64,000 bases of DNA. It comes from Cardiocondyla obscurior. Lineage: Eukaryota > Arthropoda > Insecta > Hymenoptera > Formicidae. Of the stretch, positions 23,901 through 35,900 are shown one piece after another. The position numbers were made by a program, and so were the translations under genes. Position 1 is the stretch's first letter. Every line of letters starts with the position of its first letter. The notes beneath the pieces are model-generated. The model did not search any database. It was not told the DNA's origin and worked only from the letters and a program-made list of their open reading frames with translations. The stretch spans positions 7,159,001-7,223,000 of the forward strand of contig NC_091871.1 in assembly GCF_019399895.1 (NCBI RefSeq). Reading direction: 5' to 3'.

Positions 23901-26900
23901 GCAGCAGCTGCATCCGCGCAACCTGCAACGATGTCTACAAAGCTGGTCCTCCCCTCCTCCCGTTTTTTTTTTTCTAATTAAAAAAAATTATTAACAGTTT
24001 CTGGACTCTAAATTTTTTTTTATTTAAAATATGGAGATTAACTTTGTGGACATCTATGCATGTGATACTCGGGTGCATTGCCGGCGAGAAAGCGGGTTGA
24101 AGTGAAGGAGCTCAATGGACCTCTTGGATTAGGCCGCGAACGGTGTCGCAAGCGTTATAAATGTTACCGCGCGGAACCGTGAATTATGAACGCCGGGGGG
24201 AAGGGGAGGGGAAAGGGGGTTTTACGACCGGGACCGTCGTCTTCGATCGTCCACCCAGGAATCTGCTGCTCGCGCGTCGGGAATCGTTAGCGCGGTGATA
24301 CGTTACGAGAAGACAAGTGGAAATGGAGCGTAGGTGGTCGGGACAGTTTCAGATTTCTCAAGATGAATCTCCCTTTATCTCGAATCTTTCTTTTTCCCAT
24401 TGAACGCCCACGTGTAATGCTCTTACCTATTTTGATCCGACTAATTAATTCATTATTTATACCACTCATCCGTGTTTCTGTTAGATTAATTTATTCGACT
24501 TATCTTTTTATTTTATTAAACCATTAACCCTTTACGCGAATCGTTATTCCGTTTAATAAGATAAACCTGCCGGGTTAATAAAAATATGAATTTTTGGACG
24601 AGTCGCGAACCCTCTCGCTTCAACCGGGCATCATCCGTGCGGATTTACGACCGCTGCCCGTCTATTTCTAATTCCAGCCGCGGCCGTAAAATCCTAAGCG
24701 TACGATTACGGCAGTCGGTTTTTTTTTTTTTCTCTTCCCGGCCCCGCGCGTGATTTACGCCCCGAACTCGTCGGACCCACTCTTTCGCGTTCACGGTTCA
24801 TCGGCGATTTATCGTCGGCCGAATATCGTCGGGAGATTTTCCGCCGCGAGAGATTTACCGGCGAACTTTCGCCCGGTCCCGGTACAGGGTGTCCCGATAA
24901 TCGCGTCCGCGAGAGCGCTTTTCCCCGGACGTCGCTCACGGGTGTTTCGCGATCCGATTTCAGCTCGCGGGACGAGCGAAGTATCGAAACTCTTCGTTAT
25001 ATCAGCGGGAACTGCGGCGTTATAGATTGACTTTCTCTTATCCCGCGATTTACCAGCGCGGTTATCCGAAAGCCATTAAACTCGACGTGCGCGTACACAT
25101 TTATATAATTTTGTATCGCTCACCCGCGTCCTACGGCTATTTATTTTCGTACGGCTTTGATATAAATGCGTTTTTAGTTCTATCCCGAGTGCCCCCCATC
25201 GGCGTGGCTGCGGCAAATTTTATTACAATACAAATTTTCACTATTTATGTTTTAATTACGTGGAATTATAAAAAAATAATTATAAATTATCTGCGACAAA
25301 TTTAATTAAATTCTCACTATCCCGCGTTAAAAATAATTCGATAACGAAGTAAGTACATTCGTTATATTCAAGTTAAAGAGAAACATTTCCGTTTATCTTC
25401 TTCTTGCAGTTATTGCGGCATGCTTTTCTGACACAGGGTTAAAAAATAACATTCATATAGAATGTGTGTTTTTTTTTTTTTGCGAGATGCAAAATAGGTA
25501 ATCGTGCGCATTCCGTAGATGAAAGAGTAGGCAAATAGAAATCTAGCAACTATATTCCCGGTAAACACAATACCGCGATTTGTGTGCGCAACTTTGTGCG
25601 CGATTAAGAGACGAGCAGAAAATATCGAAAGAAATGTTAAAAATAAAATTTTTGTTGCAACAAAATTACTTCAAAAGCAGAGAGATTTATTATCCACTTA
25701 AGATTAAATATTTAAAATCGTCGATTAATTAATTATAATTTTAATGGCTCATATTTTATTCCACGTAAAACAAAACTTTGTAATTCTTTGCGTAATAAAT
25801 ATATTTAAATATATTAATTAATTAATTGGAAAATAAAATAAAGTAAATTTTTTATATATCTTTTTTAAAAGTTAAGACTCACGTTATACGCAAACGAACA
25901 AATACGTTAAATGCTAGGCATGAAAGGGAAGGGGGAGAGGGAGTAAATGAGAATGCACATACCGGAAAGAATGGCGTGTAATTCAAGATGGCTGTGAGAA
26001 ACGGTTCCACCCACGTCCCGATATTCGCATGCGTGCTCGAGAAGCCCACATATCGATTCCGCGGGTCTCTTTTTAGCGTCGAAAACCGTGCACACGAGTT
26101 CCTCGCGGGCGTTGAGCTCTCCGTCGTTCAGGGATCACCGCGATTTCCCGAAAATCACGTAACACGCGCCGCCTTTCCCGCTCAGATAACCAGATTCTGA
26201 GAAAGTGTCCCTTTTAAAATTAATTCCTCCGGTATTCCACACTGATTTCTAACAGCAGTAAGATACGACCTTTTTTTTTTTTCTCCACGACGTTAAGACC
26301 GTTTTTATAAAGAAAATAAAAGGATGTAACCGCACGGAACAAAATTACCAGTTTTTGTTTGCGATAATTTTATTCAAAGAGTTTTCCGTAAATCGTAAAA
26401 TTTTAAGTTTTCAGTATGAGTTGCGTTTGATTAAAATGATTTATTTGCACGTGCAAATCGCTTCGGCGAACGAAAATAACAACGCTCGTTAATGACCAAT
26501 GACTGCGTGTATTATAAATTAATAATAATTACACGGATTTTAATAGCAACTAATAAACGCGATTATTACTTCCTTCTCTTCGAGAAACACAAGGACAGTT
26601 ATAGCCGTTTACCATGTCTCGTTACATATGAATTTTTTTTTTGTCGACATATAATCTGCCGAGTAAAAAGCAATTACGTACAATGCAATTATGCGTTTGG
26701 TGTAACGAAGGAGTTTGCAATTAACCGGAAAGGTCGCGGAAAGAGAGCTTAACCCCTGACCGAGTCGATGAAAGGTACGCGAAAAATTCACATCGCACGC
26801 AATCAAATTAAATTAGTACCGCGATAGATAATGATAATAATATTTATTGGTTCTTTGTGCAATAAAAAGGTGATTAGAGTTTCATTAACGGCTTCCTGCC

Positions 26901-29900
26901 GGAGAGCAATTTTCCGCATTTTACTGGCGTAATTCACGTTACGAAGAAATTGATAGGACCAACAAATAGTAGGATAACTTAGTTTAGTCACGTTGTTCAT
27001 ATTACTATTACACATATCAACGGTACAAAACAAGAATTCGTAAAAAAAGAAAAAAAAAAAAGAAAACACTTGTATAAAATAATAAGAAATAAATAATCAA
27101 TAATTTCTTATCTAAATCGTGATAAAAAAAGACTTTAAATTAATTTAACTTATTAATTTATAGATCATATAGCACATTTGAATGTGCAAAGTAATTCAAA
27201 ACCTGTTAACTACTTTCGCACTAGTGTGCGAAGAAAAAGTCATTTATACATATTCACGAATCGTTTTAATAACTTAACAATCCACTTTCCATTTCTATAT
27301 TTTTTCAAATTTCTTCGAACTTTGTGACAAATCTGTATATCAGTTGATTGGATTTCTCTTTTAAATTCACTCACTTATCAAATAAGCTAGGGTTTTCTTT
27401 TTTTTTTTTTCGTTATAAATACCGGTAACTCATGTATACGTATAATCAGAGTTAGATAATTAATTAAAACTCGTCTCCCTCTCTTGAATGTCGCTCGTGA
27501 CTCTTTTGCCAGAACCGCAGCAGCCAAACCGACTAGTTTCGAAGTCGCCGGGCAGCTCGATCGCAATTACGACCGGTCGAACCTGCCTTCTCTTGCATAA
27601 TCGTGCGTTTCGCAGGATGCGCGCTCCTTTCCGCGATCGGATCGTCTCTCGCGGCGAGCGAGTGATCCTCTCGTTGCGCCACGAAAAGTGATCCGGCCAG
27701 TTCGCGGCGATTACACTTTTGCGCCACTCTCGATTAATTCCCTCGTCTCTCACGCGACCATATGGCCGGGAAAATCAGTCCGAAACGCGACGAGACTGCA
27801 GGAAAGAACTTCGCGAAATCATATCGCCGCCGAAGACGTAACGGGCTTGCAAACACTTTGGCGAGATTTTCGAAACAGCTTTCTGTCCAGACGATGATTC
27901 CGAAATCCCATTACAATTTTTTTTTCTTTTTCTTTTTTTTTTTTCAAGCTGAAATCCCCGCGACAAGGTGATCTAGACGATACAAGTATAAATAATGTCA
28001 TTTGCAGTCGAAATTATGCAACGTAGTCAGTCAATCGGTTTCTGCGAACACGTCGCGATAACAGTTTGTTTCTAAAAGAAACTCAATTACGGCGTTCAAG
28101 GACAGCCTGTTTCTGTTATAAAAGATGACAGGTTGTAACTATTAAAAGCCGCCGACTCGAAATCGAAAAGCCGTGACGTTACGTCAGAAAAGGCTTGTGC
28201 CACCAACACGTGCGTACATGTACACGTTTTCGTCTCGGCACCGGTCCTCCTTTCCCCGTCGTCGAACACGTGATACCGGTTGCTCATCCTCTCACTCTCG
28301 GCAGGAAGATGAGGAGCGCCGTGAGACACCAGGTAGACAACGTATACTTTCATCGTGGCGGACGGGAGAACGAAATTTTACTCCGATGTCCCGCGGCGGA
28401 TTTGTAAATAATTTTTCACGAGATATCGCTCTCGTGTGTCCTTACGCGCGTTATGAAAGCGCGACGCCCGTCAAACTCGAGAAAGTCCTCGACGTTCCGT
28501 GGATTCCGAATTTCGAAGCAACGAGCAGGGAAAAAAGGGTCGACGAATTACGTAATTTTTTAAGTTATAACGTCGAGACACCCTTACGTAATTTTCAAAT
28601 TCTAATTGCGATCGAGAAGCACGATGTATAGTAAAATTATTAATATCTTTTCTTTTTTTTCTTTTGCATGCGGAAAGTATTTTATATTAGGAATTGGCGT
28701 CACAGTGGTCGCGTACCATCTTGAAAATTATAAAATTATTAAAAACCACGACAGAAAGTGACCGCGTTCGATGGAAAAAGGTACTTTGCACGAGTTGCAA
28801 AGTAGCTTTTCCGCCGAGAGCAGCCACTAGTTAGTTCGATGGTCCAGCTTGCTCGGGGCATATTCACGCTTATTGCTCATTTAAGTACCAGATCGGAATC
28901 TCGAAGACGCGCAGTCTCGCGCGCTTTCAGATCGATAACGCACGTGCGAACGTTTATCGTAACGAATGGGAATGGGAAACGCTCCGGATCGCGCCATTAA
29001 TTACCGAGCGGATTGTTACATCGCCGGCGCGCATCACGCCCGCGCGATACGTGATACGTCGTCGGCGGTTGATGGATTCGAGCGAGTATCTAGTCGAAGA
29101 AAAAAAAAAAGGCCGGGCGAGAGAAGATAGACATCGCTCGGTTATCAGCGCGCACCGAGACATGCGAGCGCTAATCGCGACGTCGCGGTGACCGATGACG
29201 TACTCAAAACGTGCACCGCGTGTAATTATTCACGTCGCGTTATCCCAATAAAAAATAATTCCGATATTTCGCACTTCGCGGCCGCGGAAAAGGTCGGCTG
29301 TTCGGAATTTGCGGCGAGCGGGGCGCAAATTCCGTCTATTCCCAGCGCGCTGTTATTATTTATGATTGCCCAAGTGCGCCGCCCGCGAGAGGAATTTGTG
29401 AATGAGGCGCTCGTTAAAAATAATCTCGTTAAGCGCAGCTGGATTAAATATCCGCGAAACAACCACCGGAGTTTCACCGCTCCCCGATAATAAAATAAAC
29501 GTCTTAGGCGACTTTTGTTAACCACGTCGTGCTGTTATATTTCTCGTGCTCCGTTAATTTACTAAATTCCGAGCGTAATCCTGATTCACTCGACCCGATT
29601 TGGAAAGCGCATTCTCGGTAATTCTGGAATACATCAAAGTGACGAACCGCCGGGATACATAACTCTCTCGAGAGGAGCGACTTCGGGCTGCGCTTACCGC
29701 GATCCGCCGCTACGATCGTGAACGCCGCCGTCCTAAATGGGGAAATTCGCGGAGCATCCGAGTAGCGGTAAACGTCGAAGAGAGAAAAGAACGCCGCGTA
29801 GTTTGCATTCGGTGTCCGGTGAAGTGCGTCGACGGCGCTTTCCGCGTTGCATAGCTAACGAGCGGCGGGGAAACCGCCAACAAAGGGACTGCCTCCGCGC

Positions 29901-32900
29901 GCGTAAGAAACCGCGGATACACATGTACTCGGGACACACGCGCGAGTGTATCGGCGCCTCGCGGAGAACGGTGCCGCGAATCGCTCGAGGAGAAAGGACT
30001 CGAGCCGGGGTCACCGTCGTCGTCGTCGCGGCCGTCGTCGTCTCCGCGGGAGACGCGGAACATGGGAAAAGATAACCACCGGGCTAATAGGGTCTCCGCG
30101 GGCCAAAGTTTACGCGTCGGCAAAAAATTTCGCATCGGGATTTCCTGCATCGCCGGTATCGACGTCCAGTTTAACGTCCGACGTGCTCGGCTCTCTCGGA
30201 TGAAAGTCGAGATCGGGTCCCTACGCTCACGGGAAACGTTCCTGAATATTCAAACGTTAAACTTGCCGGCTAAACGCGGTATTTACAATAGCGTTTATAT
30301 TATCATTAGCACGTATTGATGCTTTTATGAAAGTTTATGAAAGTTTCTTATAAAGCGGATTAGCACTTTGCCTCGCGGACATGGGTTACAGGTGGCCGTG
30401 GATTAAGCATGCATGGATTAAAGAATAGCGGGAATTTATACGAAGCTGGCTACTAATTAGATTTACTTTTCTTCGAGCGTATACGTTACAATGTATAGTT
30501 ATACTCCCAGAGAAAAAATATATATATTTTTTTTTTTAATATAAAAAAAATATACGTACAAAACCAGTAAAATATCTAAGATATAGAGACACAGAGACAT
30601 AAATTACGGTAAATCAGTTTCGTTAAAATGCGGCCGTGATTTCGATTTCTCGATAAGGGTACGACAAAAACCGGATCGTCTAATCGATCTTTGATCGCTT
30701 AATCGCGGGGTGATCGATGCTACCGGTTTGCCGGCTTACAATCTCGGACGATCAGATACGAGGAGATCGGTTCAAGAAAGGTGCACGTGTAACGAAGTTT
30801 TTTTTTTTCCTGCGGTCATGTTTCGTCCCGTAGATCTCATATCGGGCCGGCCAGCCCTATTAGGCACTGGCCATCGACCTGTCGAATCAAATACGGATCA
30901 GTAACGAGCTTCCGCTCTTTAAAACGATTTATTAAACGCGAGCACGGTTAAGCAACGCGAGATTTATTATACAAACCTGCTGCTAACACTAACACCGATT
31001 TTGTTAAAGATACGCCGCGGTGTATTTCTTTTTTTTTCTTTTCTTTTTTCTATGTATCACAAGGCAGTTACACGAGAGATATTTCATCTTCTCGCTTTTT
31101 TTTTTTTTTTTCTACGGACCTTTTTCTCACCGCACGTAAATAGTCGCGCGTGTGCGTAAAGCGCGAAGAACAGCCACATAGATTATCGATTTTGTTGAAC
31201 TTCCAAGCGAGCTAGACGGCAACTTTACTGCGCATTATCTTGATCTTGAAGGAAATTTACTACTTACGATAAAATTGGTCGTGCTAAAATAACTACGCTT
31301 TACATTAATAGATAACCGTGATAGGAAAATGGACTCGGCGAGGTTTATTTCGAACGTGATAAGGAAGAGTAATCATCGCGGAAAGTAATAAGCGTATCGT
31401 CAATTGAGAAAAATGGTCTTTATTATTATTTTATTTTTTTTTTTTTAATATTGAAACTAGAGATTCTCGAATTTCGACTTTCTCCGATTATCGGAGATCG
31501 ACTAGACAATATATCTTGGGCTTTCATATTCCTCAAATTTTCACTTTTTTACGATTGCGGTTGCTTAACTCCATGTGCGCTGAACTTTCATCTTTCGGCG
31601 AAACGGTTCCCCTTCAATCTAGTTTCAGCTGTAAAATTGCCTTTTTTTCCCCTTCGACAATTAGCGCGGTCCGTTAACAAATCGCGGCGAATCGATCCTT
31701 CTCTCGGCTCGCTTCCCGGTCATTTTCTCCTTAATGTATCCCTCCGCTTAATAATCCGCCGGAGTACGTAACTTTCCTCGAGCGTTTTTTGTGCATTCCT
31801 CGTACCTCCCGCATGATTCGATAATCGCCGGCTTGTTTCTCGCTCGCCTCGTGCTTTCGACGAATTCATAAGAGGGCCGCCGGCGACGCGACCACCTTGA
31901 AAGTTTCTGCGCGCGCACTTTTGCCTCCTTGTTAATCTCGCCGGATGATTCGACAATGAGTAATAACGCGGGTTCCAAGCGATTTCGCAGCTTACGGAAT
32001 ATCGCCCCCGAGGAAGCGCCCGCGTGAGTTACAAATTTATGAGAGTGATTAATTCCCGAGCGAGACCTCTTGTTCTCCTGCGCTCAGCCGTGTTATGTCA
32101 TTCATTGTCCGCTCTCCTCTCCGCATTTTCTTCTCTCGCGGGATGCGTAGGCGAATGTATGATTAACGCATGTGAAATCGCGACCGACGAGAGGAACAGA
32201 GAGTTAATAAATAAAAATTAAACTTTCGCTTTTATATCTGATCGAGCCGGCTATTATTAAAAGAAACCAATAAGCATTGCGACACGTAAAAACTTTCCTG
32301 CTTCGTTCTTCTTTCCGTTTCTTACGTTGTCGCTAAAATGTAAAAACTGTAATACTCAATCTCTATTTATTATTTAGTTTTTGCTTTTTAATTGCGATTG
32401 TGGTGGTCGACGCGTATTAAATCGTCGTCTATTTTTCCTTCGTCGCGAGGGCATTCGGTGAAGCGATCGTCGCTCGATCCCGCGAGATTGAAAGGTTTCC
32501 GTGTTCGTCGTAAGTAGAAAAATCCGCGGCCGATTCGGCCTTATCACGACTCAACGAGTATTAAACATTTGCGGCCTCTCGAGCATGTTTGCTCACATAA
32601 CTCGCGCACTAATGATACGTTTAAATTGCTACGAGGGAGTAATTGCAGGGGGCGCCGATTACAGGATGCAAGATGCCGTTTACGTGTGTGGGTTATTGCG
32701 ACGTGCACGGGCACTGGGGTACACGCTGATCGTCTCAGTGTGTCGACGCACGTGGCGCGCCTCCGTAGACAATCGTCCGTCAGAGAATGCAGCTGATACT
32801 TTTGCACAGAAAAACCTCTTTCTTTTATCGTGAGCGCGACACGCCGCAATAAGGGTTGCGGACCGTAGCTAATTATTGCGAAACCGCAGGTAGCGCAAGT

Positions 32901-35900
32901 CTGCTCCGATCACGCCGCGAGTTTAGCAACGAGATATCCGCGTGGAAAAAAAATTTCCCGTCTTCTATTAAGAATTATCGCGACGTCGCAACAGTAGCCG
33001 TGGACCATCTTGGAATAGTAAAATACTGCGACAGTCAACAGCTTGTCGTAATATTTTAATTTCGATTATTAATTTTATTATCAATTTTAATTTTGGAATT
33101 TCTCGATACACATTATGTATTTCTTAGTATAAAATTTTTTTTCCGCGCGCGAGATAGCGTTCTGTCGTTTGGATACTTTTTAGGCACGCGAGAATCTACT
33201 CGGAGCTCCAGAAAAAAAAAAAAAAAAAAAGAAAAAAAAGAAAAGAAAAATAAATTACATTCCACCGAAGGTTGCATCAAAATTTAAAATTCGTAATAAT
33301 TCGACGCTCGGAATGTGTGACATTTAATTGCCGGGAATTTCAGATATTTAAAATGCAAGTGTTTAATAAGAAAATAACGAGGCTGGATAGGCCCCGATAA
33401 TGGGGCACGGGTGAACGTGGGCATCACGGTAGCCTGGGGCACGTCACGCCAGGATATGTCCCGGCGCGATGCTCGAGAGACAATCGCTAACACGCGCGAG
33501 CGAGACGTCTGATCGTGCCGTGCATTCTCTACTGACACGATCACAATACGACAGCTGCGACGCCGTACACTAGACGAAGACCAACGCGCGCGTTTTGCAA
33601 GAAACATTATAACAGGTTCTCATTATCTTTCGCATATGAATTTTCACATAAAATATTCTCGAAAGATTAATTTAAAAAATTACCCAGCTGGCATGTCACT
33701 CGCGGTTTCGCAAGAATTTCACGTTCCGGCTGCGCACGCAGTTCCCACGTTTTACGTTCTTTCACCGGAGATAGATTTTACGTATCGCGCGTCGTACGTT
33801 TGAATGCGCCGATCCGCGGAAGGTGAACTTTGAGTCGCGCCGAAAATAATAAGTAATCACTTTTGAACTCAGTCGTGATTTTATAAAATTTCAAACGATG
33901 AATATGAACGAGAGCTCGATTATGGTTTGTAATAGACTCAATTATACTTCTCGTTAGAAAACGTAGCCAGGTCCAGAAGTAAAATTACTCCTCCCGATGC
34001 AGGTTTCCGTTGTCCTCGCAGCGCCGAACGGGACAGTTTCGTCGAATAACGGAGCGTTCCCGTTCGCGAGAGAGGCACAGGTTGCCGTCGCGAGCGCGAG
34101 GCGTTGCGTAATCGGCGCACGTGCGTGCAGCGGCCGGAGATACGAACGCTGGACCGTCCCGCGTGTTGCGCGCTACGCGCAATTAGACGCACGAAAGAGA
34201 ATGAGCGCGTGGCGATGCTAATTTATATCGGTAACGGTACAGCGCTACCGCACTACACGCGTTTCGTGACGTCGTTTATCGCTGTTCAATATTAACGCCC
34301 GAGACCTTATCGCGTTTAAGAAGTACACTTCGATTCTTATAACAGAGACAGTCGTCGGCAACGATCCGCGAGAAATCGTATTCATACGCGATGCGCTTGC
34401 ATGCTTAATTATTCAGACAAATCGTTTCAACCTGGAACCACCATAAATCAAACGTAAAAAAGAAGAAGCCCCGAGGAATGTTTCACGTCGAATTAATCAC
34501 GTCAGGGACAGATTTCGCCCTGGCGTTGCAATTAAATTATTATCGCCTCGCGGTGAGGGAAGAAAGAATCTCGAGATTCCATCGGGGCGGGTATTGCGCG
34601 ATACCGAGGGACGAGTATAAAAATACAGAACACAATAAAGATTTACATCAAATGCCGAGCGTTGCGGCCCGGTTATTTTATGTGACCTATGCGGTGCAAG
34701 GGGGCCGAATCGATTTCTCCGAACTTGCGATCTATCGGCGCGAGTCCTCCTCGTCGGCGACTGAACTTTCTAGACTGGAGAATCTGAAGCACAGGCGGCG
34801 GGTCGCGTACACGTACACGCGCGCACACGCGAGGAGGCTAGACAAAAGCGTCGCTCCTACAATCTCTACCTGTCGTAATACACGCGCGCGAAGACAATCA
34901 CCCGTCAGAATGCAGGTAGGGCGTCCGATCACGAGGGCCTCTCCGACACGAGCGCAATGCGAGCGCAACGAGCACCGGCGATAGGTGCAACGCGATAAAG
35001 GCCCGCTGTGCATCGCCACGCAGATAGCTCGGCTTCGACCTGCAACAATTGTTACGAAATCCCGTCGAGCACGCGTTCACGCTCGCTCGCGAGAGATCAG
35101 GACTTTTCATCCGCTTTTTAGCCACCGTGGCTCCGGATTTTTGGAATAACGCCCGAGCAGATCGAGGCTGATTCTACATCGAACGCTTTCCGTTCAGCGG
35201 CACGTCCTCGCTGTTAGTCAGTCGTTAGTTAGTTAGTTCTTTCGTGACGACAGTCGCGCGCTCACATGGTCTCTCGATATGCATCTGATAACGCTGAGAC
35301 GATTAGCATATCTCGCGTGATAATATTTTTTCGGCGCTGGAATCTTTATGTTATAAACGAGCATTTTAATTGCTCCTTTCGTAAGTGACCCATGGAGTGC
35401 GACACAGACACTCGATCTATTTTTGCCACGCGCGAGATAATATATCTGTGCAAATGACACACGACGATTGCTTAATATACAGCGTAGCAGTAAATAAATT
35501 AAATTCCATTCCGTTTCCACCGGTACATAGCGCGTAAAAGATTTTCATATCAATAAAACTTTATCAGGGAGAATTCCGTGTCGCGTTAAGAATATATATG
35601 AATACTTTTGTAAAAGAGAAAGACGTATGCGCGTATCATTAATATGAACAATGATGAAATAACATTCGTAGTAAAGCCTCTGTGATAGTTGAACTTTATT
35701 TTTTTTTTTTTTTTTTTTTTTTTTCGTCGATATAGAGTACAGAGTGTAGCGGCAACGTAAATATAAATTACATTAAACGAGCGGTAAACGAGATACATAC
35801 GCGAGATAAAACACCCGTAAATAATCGCTAATTACCAAGCGGCGCACGTTCGCACGATCGATCGGCGGCAATTACCGCGGTTACCACGCTTCTCCGGCAT

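Noticed and set aside
28173..28631. 152-codon plus open frame
   Set aside because: It starts at GTG, has no recognisable domain, and sits in CG-rich intronic DNA where long chance frames are common.
33211..33250. A-rich tail suggesting a retroposed element
   Set aside because: Many similar homopolymers occur across the window, and no target-site duplication or SINE/LINE body was recognised next to this one.
34478..34984. 168-codon plus open frame
   Set aside because: No known domain and an Arg-rich end typical of chance frames. No splice or promoter support. It would need conservation data to revive.
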